In this document: one piece after another, positions 24,365 through 37,190 of the stretch | How positions within the stretch are numbered: position 1 is the stretch's first letter | Layout of the letters: each line of letters begins with the position of its first letter | Assembly: GCF_022201045.2 (NCBI RefSeq) | Contig: NC_068559.1 | Coordinates: forward strand, 17,789,501-17,853,500 | Origin: Citrus sinensis | Taxonomy: Eukaryota > Streptophyta > Magnoliopsida > Sapindales > Rutaceae | Direction of reading: 5' to 3' | Length of the DNA: 64,000 bases | Made by a program: the position numbers and the translations under genes | The notes under the pieces: generated by a model | Seen by the model: the letters and a program-made list of their open reading frames with translations, nothing else | Told to the model about the DNA's origin: nothing | The model's database searches: none

Positions 24365-24372
24365 ATTCTGAG

Positions 24373-25169
24373 GCGGATAAAGGTACTACTTAAAGTAGGA
24401 AGCTATTCCCCATCTCTTAAGGCATACCAAACAATGCCTTAAAGGAGAAAATTAAGTGGATATTGTAAATTTTGCTAGTCATATTATGTTTTATGAAAAT
24501 GGGAAAGTGTAAAACTTATTTGGTTGGACTAGAATCCGTAAAATAGGTTAGAGATACAATTATAAGATATAGATAGAATATGACATTTTTGTATTCGTGT
24601 TGATAAATATCGACAACGATTAATAAATAGACATTGCACAAGAAGATAAAATAATTGTATTGTATTTGTATCAGACCATTTCAAGATGATTACACGTTTA
24701 ATAAAATGAATATATATAATATAATACTAGTGTCACATTCATGTTATGTTATAAATTTATTCAAATTATATTTACATCATGTTAATTTATTTATGACCTA
24801 TTTTTATAATAATATTGATATATTTACTATTTTTAAATCAATTTTTTTATTTTTATATTAAATACATTAATGAATTAATATAGTTAACACTATTAATAAA
24901 TAAATATTATCTGTATCTTAATATTTCCACACGATTTATAAAAATAAATCGTTTTCATTTTTATTAACACGACCCTTTATTTAGACATAATTACACAAAT
25001 TGACGTTTATGTAGAACCGTTTTGCATTCACCGCTTTTGCGCGTCCTGCCACTCGTGGGTCCCACGTGCTTTAATGCAATAAATACTTTTTAAATGGATG
25101 GGGTCCACAGTTTGAGTCACATAAATAATGCACGTAAATATTTTATTATAATTAATAAATTATATACAA
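24373..25169. other. AT-rich intergenic region
   Basis: No gene or clear repeat was seen between the hAT element and the next MITE. Confidence 0.5.
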
Positions 25170-25172
25170 TAA

Positions 25173-26063
25173 GGTAGCGTTTACTTTTTGGATTGGATTG
25201 AATTGAGAATTCTGAGCAGTGGGAATTCTAGGATTGGGAGTGTGGAGTGGGAGTGGGAGTGGGAGTAAGTTATTTACTTACACTGGAATGGAAGCATGAA
25301 ATAGAGATCAAAATCTAATTTATGTGTTTACTTTGTCTTGGATTGGGAGTAAATAGTTTCAAATTATAATTTTATCATTATTTAAAGAATTATAGTTTTT
25401 AATTATAAAACTAATAAAAAATATATTTAATGAATAATATTTATTTTATTATATTTGTAAATTTATTATAATTATTAATATTCTTAATTATGAACAATAA
25501 ATTATTAATTTTAATACAAAATGAAACCTTATTTTATTTTATTTTATTTAATATAATTATATTAAATTTATTATTATATAAAATAATAATATAATATTAT
25601 TTAGTACAAAATTAATATTTTCTTAGAATAAACTATTTATTATTAATAATATTAAATAAATATAGTACTATTATTTTTAAAATAAATATAATAATATTAT
25701 ATTTATTAATTCTCTATTAATATAATAATATTATTTTAAAATAATTTTAACTTAGAATCAATGTAAATTATTATTTAGTTAAATATAATATTATTATTCA
25801 AATAAATATAATAATATTTATTTTATTTTATTAATTATAAAATATTAAATTAAATTAAAAAAATAAAAGGGTAAAAAAGAGAGAGGTGGGAGTGGATTCC
25901 CACTCCCACCTCCCCCAATAGGAGTCCCACTCCCACTCCCCACTCCAAAAATGGATGGGGCCCACGGAGTGGGATTCCCACTGTCTTCCCATTTAGAAGA
26001 AGTAAAAGTTAGAGTGGGAGGAATCCACACTCCTCACTCCCACTTCAGCAAGTAAACACAGCA
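25173..26063. mobile_element. Harbinger-like MITE, about 890 bp, copy A
   Basis: Ends are GGTAGCGTTTACTT and, on the other strand, TGCTGTGTTTACTT, flanked by TAA on both sides (25170-25172 and 26064-26066), a TWA-type target duplication. Just inside, both ends carry GGGAGTGGGAGT or CCCACTCCCACT words that could pair; the core is AT-rich. A second member in the opposite orientation lies at 47504-48378. The TAA duplication and terminal GTTTACTT suggest PIF/Harbinger. The superfamily is inference. Confidence 0.82.
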
Positions 26064-26066
26064 TAA

Positions 26067-29000
26067 AATACTGTAAACATGCATTTAAATTATGATCACA
26101 TTACTTCACACTCATATGAATTAATAAAAAAAAATTAAATTCATCCTTATCACTATAATAATAATTACGTGATAATTAGTAAATTAATTTGAAAGACTAT
26201 AAAGAAAATAAAAAAATAATTGTACAGTTATATTCAATTTAATTAATTTATTTTTAAAATCTATTAAGCAAATAATAAATATATAATTTAAATAAGTAAA
26301 TTATAAATTTTCTTAGTTAAATCTATTAAAACTCTTTCATTATAATAAATTTTTTTCCGTCATTCCCTTTCATTGTTTCCGTAATTTTAGATAAACAACA
26401 AATATATTTTCACTTTTTCATTTTTAAATATTGTTTTAGAAATAAGCTACCAAATGTATTTTGAAATTCATCAAATATTGATATTGATTTTAAATCAAAT
26501 ACAAAAATATCACTTGAAAAATAATGCAGGTGTGTTGTAAATTAATCCTAATGTTTATGGAATTTTTTTTTTTTGTATTATTCTGTGGTCGTACTTGTAT
26601 ATCTAACTAAATGTTGATTAATGAAATTCCCATTTGCTTTGAAAAAAAAAAAAAAAAAACAACAACAAAGACCGAAAAGATCGCTAATTAAGCAAACAAA
26701 ATAATGTAGTTGCTAATGAATCTTGTGCCTTTAATTTGTAGGGTATTATTTTTCTACCATTTATAGTATGAGTTTTAATTTTTCGTACATGAAAGTCACC
26801 TCATTATCTCCATTTTCCGGATGGTTGCCAAAATTGGCTGGTGCTCAGTTCGTAGGTGCTAGGTACGGCCAACCTTATTAATTATCACCGATATTACTGC
26901 CGGCAGTTGAGATCTCATTTTGTGATGAACTTTCATCTAATATTATTATAAATGACTATCAGTTTAAAATTGAAGTAATATTATATTAATTTTTTAATAA
27001 ACATTTATTAAATTTTTAGAATAATCAATGCATGTTTTGAATGGTATTTTCTTGTTGTAAAATAAATTTATGCAGATTTTATTTTTCTCGTTTTTTGTGA
27101 GGATAGGGATGACAAATTCTGGATTTAAACAGTATTTTTAATAAAGTTAAAAGTTAAAAAAAAAAACTTAAATTAAGAATGATTATCCAATATATAATAG
27201 TCTAATGGTTCAATATATAAAATACTAACAACACAACATAATAAATAACAAAGAATGCTTATAAATTATAAATGATATATTTTTTTTTAATTTATAAAAT
27301 TCTTGACATAAGCCCTTAACTAGGTCAATTCACAGCAAGTTTTAACTCATGTCTATAGCCCACGATATGGGCAAGATATGAGACATTGTTCTTTGTCTCG
27401 GCTTGAATGTAGTACAGGATCATTAAAAAAGACTTACGTAGAGATCGGCCTACCACCTAACACCTGTCAAATTGGCAGGTCCGATAGGTTCTATAATAGA
27501 CCCGAAAATACGTGAGACTCGTATCATTTAATTTATGAGTCCCACTTTTAGGAGCCATCAAATGTGCCGACATACTGAGCCAATGCGCCTGTTTCAAACA
27601 CATCTTATGCGAATACAAAAATCCCCTCCCATCAAATTTTTTACCCACATAATAAGATCGGCTAATACTAGGGAAAAAAGGTTAATTAATTACATATTGC
27701 CCCTAAATAACAACAATGTTTTTGCAGTTTTTAATATATATATATATATATAAACTATTTTCTTCACTAAGTTAGAAGCAGTTCAGCAAACATAAGACAT
27801 ATACTCGATGGAAGAGCCTCTACTATGACTTGTTGGGGGCCTATTTAATCGTCAGAACTCAGAAAGCTTTATATTTCAATCGACAGTATATGAAACGAAC
27901 GTTAAATAAGTTTTAAAAGAAATACAAGGAAAAAAAAAATATGCTCATTTGATTCTGGAAAATAACATATATATGCAAGAAATGAAAACCAAATCATCAG
28001 TGATTAATTTTAACGTACCTTTTTTTTAATTCATGGGATTCCAAAAAATGATCCGAATTTAATTATCCCGCCCGCCCGCATGCAGAAGAAATAATGAAGA
28101 GAAATGAGGTGCTGGTCTGGTGATAATGCCGTAATATTGGTAATGGTGTTTGATCCAAAGAAAGTCACCACGAGCTGGAAGAGATGAACAGAAGCTCATT
28201 AAAATATTTATAATATGTATTTAATGCGAAACTTCAAAGTCGTCTTCACACGTGCTCCCCGCGGGCCATCTACTATTATTTAACTATTTTAATTGGAATT
28301 TGATCATGCTAAAATCAATGGTCAGATCAAATTAAGGTCAATGGGGAGGACTTATGCGATCATTTTCATTTGACTTTTTGAAATTTGAATGTGAAGAATT
28401 TTCTGTTACTACATTCTCCACCAAGAATAGTTAACGAGATAAAACCGACCTTACACGTAATGGAGACGGCCGTAGTTGAATTTCTACCCCGAGAGTTACA
28501 CACTGTAATTACCATACGTCTAAAGAGTGTAATTCAGCGGGAGTTCCTTTTCATGCTCTAAATTTGTACATTCAAAGTTTTTCATTACATCTTCCATTTT
28601 TTGTGAATATCAAATGATTCATAAATAAGTTAAGATTATGAACGAAAATTTAGGATTAAAAAAATCAACATCTTTTAATGAAGAGTAGGAAAACATTGTT
28701 AATTCCATATAATGGTGTAACTCGTCTGGTAATTAATCTCTAAGTAACAACACATTTTGAGTATATTTGTAGACAAAATATATGTAATGTGAGAATTAAT
28801 GATGTTATGCTTACTTAGATTAGATACTTAGTCAAAATACTTACTAATGTGTTAATAATATTTAATGCCATATGTTTGATATTGATTGATTTTATTATTA
28901 ATTGTTAACCTATTATTTTTACAACTGATTCAACAAATGACGCATAAAATGCCATGAGTATCCTAATTAAGCATTCAAAATGAGCAAACATAGCATTACT

Positions 29001-30929
29001 GTACATAATCATAACAAGCATCTAACTCATTTAAACTAAAATTTGTCATAATGACTGTTAAATTTATCTTGTGGTGTTCTTTTTTAAATTCACTTGATAA
29101 TTCATAAACTTAAGTTTCGTGATATTCACTCAATTTAGTGCACCATTCGATGGGTTGTGTGAGACCGTGAGTAGTTTCTCTTGAGAAAATTTCAAACAAA
29201 TTGGGTCACCCAATTTGACTGTGTTTGATTTCATTAGCAAGGCTGCTCATTGGACTTTGTATTTTCAAATCCAGTTTGCTGAACTGAACCTGTCAACAAT
29301 TTTGGTCTAGCTGGACCCAGTTAGACTTTGGCATTTTTATATTTTGGTCCTTGTTTCCAAAACTTTGAAAAACAAAAAAGAAAAAAAAGCCGTGGCTAGA
29401 TTTGCAAGAATATCATTATTAGGACGGTATAAACTTCCAATATTTTCATTTTTGACTGTATCTAAACTTTTCAAATTCTTCAATAAGTCTCCTTAAGAAT
29501 TTTCAAAATTATGCAATTTAGTCAATATGCTTGGAAGAAAAACCTCCAAGTATTTTCATAGAACTTAATCTCCTATTTCCTTTCAAGTATTCAAAACGTT
29601 TTTTTATAGAACCAAAGAATTTTACATGTCATGGCAAAAGAATTTATTAGCTTTTAAATGCTTAACAATTAACAAATTAGTTTTAGATGAATTATATAAA
29701 TGAAACATCACCTACTATAATGTTCTTGACATCTGAATCTCCAAGACCATTATTCATAAGTCCTTTGAGTTTGATCGGTTCAGTTAAAGATAATTTTCCG
29801 ACTTTAATCTTCATATATATATACATATAACAAGTTTTATCGTGGTTATCTTAGCTAACAATACATGAATATTAACCGAAAGGCATATTTAATCCGATCT
29901 AATTTTAAATGAATTAAAAACTTAATTATAGATGAATTAAAATTTTAATAGATTATTATATTTTCAGATAGATTAAATATATTACATGATTGGTTTCATG
30001 CTTTTATCAATGGAAACCAATTTTTTACCCACTGGCCGAGTTTAGCACATTGATTTTCCAATGCATGAATAAAATTCTGTTCTTTGGTATCAACATATCC
30101 AAATTAATGTCAATTAGCTACAATTTGATTGAAGGATTCAATAGAATGGATTAAATCCACAATGCCACATAATGTTTTTTTTTTAATATTTCAATACAAA
30201 TTTTACTGTTATCACAATAGGAAAAAATAGGTCATAATTGGCACAATCAGTATGATTATTTTATTCCGTCCGATCCATGAGTTATGTGTACGGTAATCAA
30301 ATCCTTTATAAATCTCAATCCAAGTCAACTTAATCCACATAAGCGTGGTTGGGTTAGGTTGTGCAGGTAGGATTTAGCCTAAAGTCCATTTACAAATTTT
30401 TTTAAATATTATAACAAAATTAATCAGGTAAATTAATTAATTGAAACAACTGAAAATGAAATACAAATAAAAACTATCCATAGAGAATAGCCCCCTTTTT
30501 TTAACACAAGAATATACACAAAATCTTAACCTTTCAATAGCAACTAAATCGGTGGATCGACTTAAATGTTGATTTTATTTTATTTTTTTAATAACAAAAC
30601 AAAAATTAATGGCCCCACAGTATTTTTATTCGAATGCTTTTTCTTCTCTTTCCTCCTATTTTATCTTGATAATTAGTATTATTTTAAGTAACGTCAGTAT
30701 TCTTTTTACTAAATAAAATGTTTGATTCATTTCTTTTTTTTAGTTTTATCATCTTGTGCTCTGTTGCAACGTTTTTGACTGTATTAATCATAACTATGCA
30801 TTAAAAGGAAAATTAATATAGTATTTGTTATTTTTTCTCTTTAAATTTATGATTTTGTACTTTTGCAATTAATGTGAATGCATAATGCATTTTTCAGACA
30901 TTATAATATTGTGAATAAGTCAACTTAAG
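26067..30929. other. Long AT-rich gene-free stretch
   Basis: I see no gene. It includes a poly-A run near 26642-26660 and an AT microsatellite near 27736-27753. A GC-richer patch near 27350-27660 has short open frames but no recognisable protein. Many segments are probably old transposon DNA too decayed to name. Confidence 0.5.
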
Positions 30930-31982
30930 ATAAGGTTGGAAATGAGATAGGATTCGAATTATTGAAATTGACAAATCTCATCACAATCTCGTCCGTATAT
31001 GTAAATGAAATAAAAAAATGTCTCATTCCTATTCTTTATTTGTTTTGGGACAAAAATTTATCATAACCCCATGACGGTATTTTTCAGACGCGGCTGGATT
31101 CGTTCGAGTTGTGTCGCCGGCGACATGGGTCGTCGTGTGCGTTAGGTCGCAGTCGGTGGATGTGGTTGGTGGTTGTGGGTTAGCTCATTGTGGTTGTGGC
31201 TAGGTTGTTTTGTTTTATTGATTTGGGAATTGGGAATCAGGTTTGAGTTTTTATTTTTTTATGATTTTCTACTTTTATTTTTTTTAAGTAACAGTGCAAT
31301 CTGATCGGATTATTTGGATTGACCCGAATCTGATACGATCCAAATCAAATCCGATCGGATTGCACAAATTATATCTGATTGGATTTGAAGCTAAATCTGA
31401 ATCCGATCCGAACTTATTCGGTTCAGATCGGATCTATCCGAATCCGATCTGATGCCCACCCCTAGTCCCATTCTATTAAATATCTTGTCCCATCCCATTA
31501 TCCTAAACAATTTCAAATATAAATAAATTCTAACTTTTTTTTAAGGATCATCATAATTCAATATAACAAAAATCCTAAATAAATATAAAGTAAAATAATC
31601 AAATAATAGTTTTATTTTGACTGCATGCATGCTCGAATATAATTTTATGCTAACATTTATTAATTACCTAGTTGCTTCCATTGCACATTAATATTAAGAC
31701 TTACGCTTCAAAAAATATAGATTCGGACAATAACCAACTTTAACCATGTTAAAATATCCAAAATTTAATAATATAATACTAAATTAAACTAACAAGGTTG
31801 GCAATGGGACTAGATACCACGAGATTTCCCAATCTCAGTCCTATCCAATTTATGCAAGTGGAATAAAAAATGTCCAATTCCCGTACCTTTTATTTTGGGA
31901 CAAAAATATGTTTCAATCTCGTCCCAAAGAGGATAGGATCTTGTGGGATCTCATCCCAACAGAAAAAATTTTCATCCCTAAT
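30930..31982. repeat. Cluster of decayed hAT-like terminal fragments
   Basis: Two stretches, about 30932-31075 and 31797-31982, are diverged copies of one sequence (AAGGTTGG.AATG.GA at the left, TTTTGGGACAAAAAT further in). Between them a third sequence rich in ATCCGAT words ends GATGCCCACCCCTAG near 31465, which looks like a hAT terminus. After it, TCCCATTCTATT.. may continue the first copy, suggesting a nested insertion. No clean target duplications were found. Confidence 0.5.
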
Positions 31983-32312
31983 TTAAGATGATATATTTTT
32001 AGGTATATCGATTGAAAGAACAAGAAAATTGTTAAATTCATAGCTCGAATAAAATATTGGAGAGGGATAGGCTTTTACAAATAACATTTACATAGCTTTT
32101 TGGACAATTGCAGAGGTAAAGAGTTATAATGCATGTGGTTTTTTTACTTTGATTAATTGACTTTTTGAATTGGTTTAGTTATGCAATATCATATATTAGT
32201 AAGTACTTTGAATATCTTAAGATTTCTTTTTTTGAATTTATGCTAAGCGAATCAGTATTTTTTTTCCTTTTTTCTAATTTATGTTCTGTCGTTGAATGAA
32301 GCTTTCAGTTGA

Positions 32313-35300
32313 TTTTTTTTTTTATTGATGGGAAAGTAAAACTTTCATTAATTCAACGAAGTGAATACATGCAAAATTTTGGGAGGAAAATTTTCACCTA
32401 AACAAAAGTTTCAGATTTTTCCATAGCTATCCTAGCTAAAGAATAGGTACATTCATTACATGTTCTAGGGGCATCCTTTGATTCAAAAGCTTTAAAGTTC
32501 TTCTTTGAGGCTTGAATTTCTAAGATGATCCAGTAGATCTCTGTTAAGCTATTTTCTCAGTTGTTTATCAATTCTACCACCTGATGACAATCAATTTCTA
32601 AGATTATTGACTGCAAGCCTGCTTCTTTTGTTATGTTGATACCTCACTCAACTACTTCTGCTTCTGCATATGACACATCTCCCCAAAACTTTGTAGTTTT
32701 TATAGATGCTACTAAGCACCTTCCTGTGGAGTCTCTAATTATTGCTTCCAAGCCTAAACATTGTCTTTTGGTATCAGTAGCTGTATCAACATTAATCTTT
32801 ACCCATCCTCAAGGTGGAAGGGTCCAAACTTTTGGTTTTTTCTTCTGCATTATTTCCAAGTTTAGCATCTCTAGAAGTTTTGTTCTTCTAAAGGCTTTAT
32901 TAACTGCTTTAGCTTTGGCCATTACCTGAATTGGATTTGATTTCAACTTTTTTTTTAAAAAAAATCTATTTCTAGCATGCCAAATCACCCAACACATCGT
33001 CACCATAAGCTCTAAGTCAACTTTACTTAGCTTTTTTTGTAACATCATCAAAACCCCTAAAAAATCTAGATTTCCCGTTTCTTGAATTGCACTTGCCATC
33101 ATCAAGAGTTGCCAGACCTTCTTCGCTGCTTTGCAAGTGATTAGAGCATGCAAAGTATTTTCCAATCTATTCCCACACCACTTGTAGTGAGCTTTTTAAA
33201 CAATTTTACGCTTCCACAAATTATCAGTTGTTGGTAGTAAGTTTTTTGCTGCCTTCTATATAAAAATCTTGATTTTTTTTCTAGGAAAGTAAGGGTCCAT
33301 ATGATACTCTAGTTGTTACTTTTGCTGTCAGAGCATTTTGGTGAATCTAGGAATTTTATATTTAGCGCCACTAGGATCCACTTTTCACTGAATATGTCCC
33401 TTTTCTATCATAACTTCGTTCTTTCTTTGTCTCTTTGGCAATTGGATACTTAAAATTGCATCTGCATCTTTCTTTTGAAACATCCGTTGAATCATATCAG
33501 TCTTTCACTTGTTTTCATTATCTATTAATACTGATACAGTTGCATCATGAGGCATTTTTTAGCTAGAAAAAGGCTTGAAGTGTGGACGGTCTTGGAATCT
33601 AGTTATCTTTATACACTGAGATGTTTTCCCTATTAGCAATTGTCCATCTATATCCATTAAGGATTACTTGTCACCCCCAAAAGTATGCTCCTCCAAATAC
33701 ATGATGGATTTGACTATTGGTGCATTAAGAAAATCATCCTTTTAAAGTACTTAGCTTTTAGAACTGTTGCTGCAAAAGAGTTTGGATTTTGAATCAGTCT
33801 CCATCCCTACTTAGCCACCAAGACTTGGTTGAAGCTTGAGATGTCTCTAAATCTCATTCCTCCTTGAATCTTAGCTTGACTCATCATTTCTCATATGGTC
33901 TAGGCAATACCCTTATTTTCCTTCTTCACTAAAATCCCAATATAGATCGTTGAATATGATCGCACAGACCAATAGATATCTTAAAGACACTCGTGGCATA
34001 AGTTGGAACAGTTTGTGCCACTGTTTTGATTAAAACTTATTTCCCTCCACACAAGAAAAGCTTATGCTGCCAACTTGCTTAGTAGTTTTGGCATCAATTC
34101 TATAAATGACATTATAGAGACTTATTGGCCTAAATTCAGTTACTTTTCTAGGCTTCATAATCTTTGGAATTAAGGCAATATAAGTGTGGTTCAAGGGGAA
34201 AATAGTACATGCTTCATTTAGAATGTGAAAGCATGTGGCAATGACTCCTTCCTTGACAAAAAGCCAGTTCTTTTTATAGAAGGCAACCAGAAATCCATCA
34301 GGCCCTTGAGCCTTAGTTGGACACATTTGGTTTAAAGCCTCCATTATCTCCTCCTTCATATAAAGTTGACTCAGGTATTCATTTATTTTTATTAATAACT
34401 TTGGAGCCATTCCTCTCAGTGTCTTCTCTATTTGATCTTGAGTAGGAGTAAAAGTTAAAAATAATTTTGCAAAGTACCCACATAACTCTTTCTCAATGTC
34501 TTTATTCTCTGCTACTTAATTTCCTTGAGTATCTTCTATCCCCAAATTTTGTTCTTCCCCTTTCTCGATGAAGCTTTTGGTGGAAAAATTTTGTGTTCTT
34601 ATCTCCCTCCCTAAGCCAGTTAGCCCTAAATCTCTGCTTTTAGAAAATCTCCTCATCTAGTAAAAGATTGTGGATCTGTCTTTCTATGTTTTTCAACTCT
34701 TCACCACTTTTATACTGACTTTTTTTACTGTTGGAGTTCTTTTATTATGTTCATTAATTTCTCCAATTTCCTTTTGCTGCCCTCAAAAGTTTTCTTGCTC
34801 CAGTCCATTAATTTAGCTAGCGAAGCTTTGCTAACTTGTTTAAAGAGTTGTACTACATTATCTCCTACCCATTCTCCATGTTTGACCTATTATTCTTTCA
34901 AAATGTTCCTACATTCATCGTAGGATCTCCACATGTATTCATAATGGGCTTTTCAGACTGTTCTTTTACTATATTGATTTCTACCATCCTTGTCCGTTGC
35001 TTCCATCAACATTAGATTGTGATCCGAACACTAAGTAACCAGGTTTGTTGCAGCCTAGTCTTGAAAAAAATTAGTCCATTCTTTATTACACAAACACCTA
35101 TCCAGATGTTCTTCGACAAAATGACAACCAAATCTCCTATTAGACCAAGTGAAATGGTGCCCCGAACAACCCAAATCTCTTAAATTACAGTCCTAAACAA
35201 CCTCTCTGATATCATTAATTATATTAACCTCTTTATCATTTCCCCTATTTTTCTTATTCAACTTCAAAATCTCATTGAAATCACCAAAACACAACCAAGA

Positions 35301-37190
35301 AGATAATGTGGTGGTTGCTGAAAGATGTGATATTCACCCTTGTTTCATAATTCCGTAGCATAACTAAACTCTCACTCTTACCATTACTACCAACAGCAAA
35401 GTAATTTTCCATCTTGAGTTTCTTACCAATATTATTCATCTGTACGGAATTCAGTTTAGTTTCACATAGGAAAATTAATTATGGCCTATACAATTAGAGA
35501 AATTTTTTAAGAGCTATGAATACCCGATCATTCCTCATCCCTTGGACCTTCCAGCTTAATATTTTCATAGTTTTTAGTGAGACTGATACTCAACCTCTGC
35601 CAATTGAATTGTATTGTGAGTGTTTTCAGTATTCTCCACCATTTTTTAGCCATTCCAGATTAGTTTGTAGCTATGAGGAGACAAATTGCAAGTGCTTACT
35701 TTAGCTACAAAGGTTTTGTAAGGGCTTAAGATCCATGCTTTCTTTTTATTCGAGCTTAACCTTGATAAGTCACAGCTTTCCCCATAATTGACCCTGCTTT
35801 TAAGTGCCCTTTGATGCTTGCACTTTGGGCCTGTATCTTCCTCTTTCTTCTCTTGGTCCTAATATTTTTGGCACCAGACCTATCATAAACTGCTTCATCT
35901 GGACTCGAATGGCTTTAATCCTTGCCGGGGTTTGTATTTAGAGTTAAATTTGGCTTCAAATTTAGCGCTAAACTAAAATTTCTTCCCTTTCAGTTCTTTA
36001 TTCCCACTTCGTCTCCTTTTTTTCCATAATTCTACAAATTGTTAGCTACATTTTCGACAGTGACTATGCTAGGTTGCTTTTGACTATTGTCTTGCTGATT
36101 TCTTGGTTCCAAAGTCATGTGCATTAATTGCTCACCTGTCTTCTTTGTTTGACCATCATTCTCACCTGAATTGGATTAGTTAGACCTAGGTTCATTTTCA
36201 TACGGGTCTAAACCAACTTGTTATGCCTGCCTCCTCCCATGGTGTTTTGGTTCCTTTGGATCATTGTTGAATTGCTTAAATCTTCTATTCCACTTATCTC
36301 TTCCTCTATTTAGCCTGGTTTTTTCAACTTTGGACAATGCCTTCATATACACACTATAGGACAATTTTTCCTTAGTTGCCCCTCGTATGTTGCACACTCT
36401 TTAAATTGGCGTCCAATAATAACACAACAAAAGTAGCAATCTAAGAGTCTTTTATACAATACCGGCAACTCTACCTCGTCGTCACCTTTTAGCTCTAGGA
36501 ATACCATCTTTTCTAATGGCTTTGTGATATCAATTGATATTCTGACTCTTGCATATAGGCCAATACATTCTCATCATCATCAATTTCTACTTCCAGAACT
36601 TCTTCGATCAGTCCCCCTAACTTTTAAACATTTTCTCGCTCTATACATATTATAGGTACATTGTGAATTTGTACCCAAAAAGCAGCATGTGTGAATTCTT
36701 CCTTCCTCATATTCCCGATTCCACTAGGTTCTTTTAGCACAATCAAAACCCTGTCGAAATGCCATGGCCCTCCAGCCATTACTTTTTGTTTATCTGCTTC
36801 CAACCCAAATTTGAATAGAAATATATTGTTACCCAAGCTCTCGATTTTCATTTCTTTTGTTGTTTTCCATACTTGCGTTAATGCAATTTTGATCCCTTCC
36901 GTATGGACACTTCTTGCCAACAAGATTTTTTCAACTAAAGAATTTACCATTATGCGACCTCATTATCCTTGCATTCTACTTCTGAGTGATAGCTTGCGTT
37001 CACTGTCATCTCGTATAGCAATTGCTTTGCATTTACGTATTAAGTCCTCTATGTCCATGAGAGTTGGACACAAGTTAGCTCTTTACCCACTAACTACCCT
37101 GTGTATTGCTCTCGGTGTTTTACTCACCTTTGACCACTCTCTTGGCTACACTCCCCTGAATTAACACCCCTGACAAAAAATAAACACTTA
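32313..37190 (-). mobile_element. L1-type LINE, near full span but inactivated
   Basis: On the minus strand the order is that of a plant L1. ORF1 starts near 37058 (MDIEDLIRKCKAIAI) with the DUF4283-like core at 36624-36950 (IFLFKFGLEADKQKVMAGGPWHFD) and a cysteine-rich knuckle near 36430. APE-type endonuclease lies at about 35000-35500 (CFGDFNEIL, HHFTWSNRRFG, LDR). RT fingers lie at 34030-34410 (KAQGPDGFLVAFYKKNW, FRPISLYNVIY). The post-RT region (VPTYATSVFK, GGMRFRDISSFNQVL) is near 33780-34020, the zinc-finger/linker at 32809-33165, and RNase H-like sequence to about 32550. A poly-A tail appears as T at 32313-32323. Many stops occur, and the RT palm with its catalytic DD box is missing (near 34060-34100). 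Neither the 5' edge nor target duplications could be fixed. Confidence 0.88.

Noticed and set aside
27457-27753. Small overlapping open frames in a GC-richer patch
   Set aside because: No family resemblance and no splice context; the patch may be old transposon DNA, but no ends were found.
26067-32312. A hidden gene in the 6 kb gene-free stretch
   Set aside because: No long frame, domain motif or convincing exon chain on either strand; composition is uniformly AT-rich.
36691-37164. 157-residue plus-strand open frame
   Set aside because: Antisense shadow of LINE ORF1.
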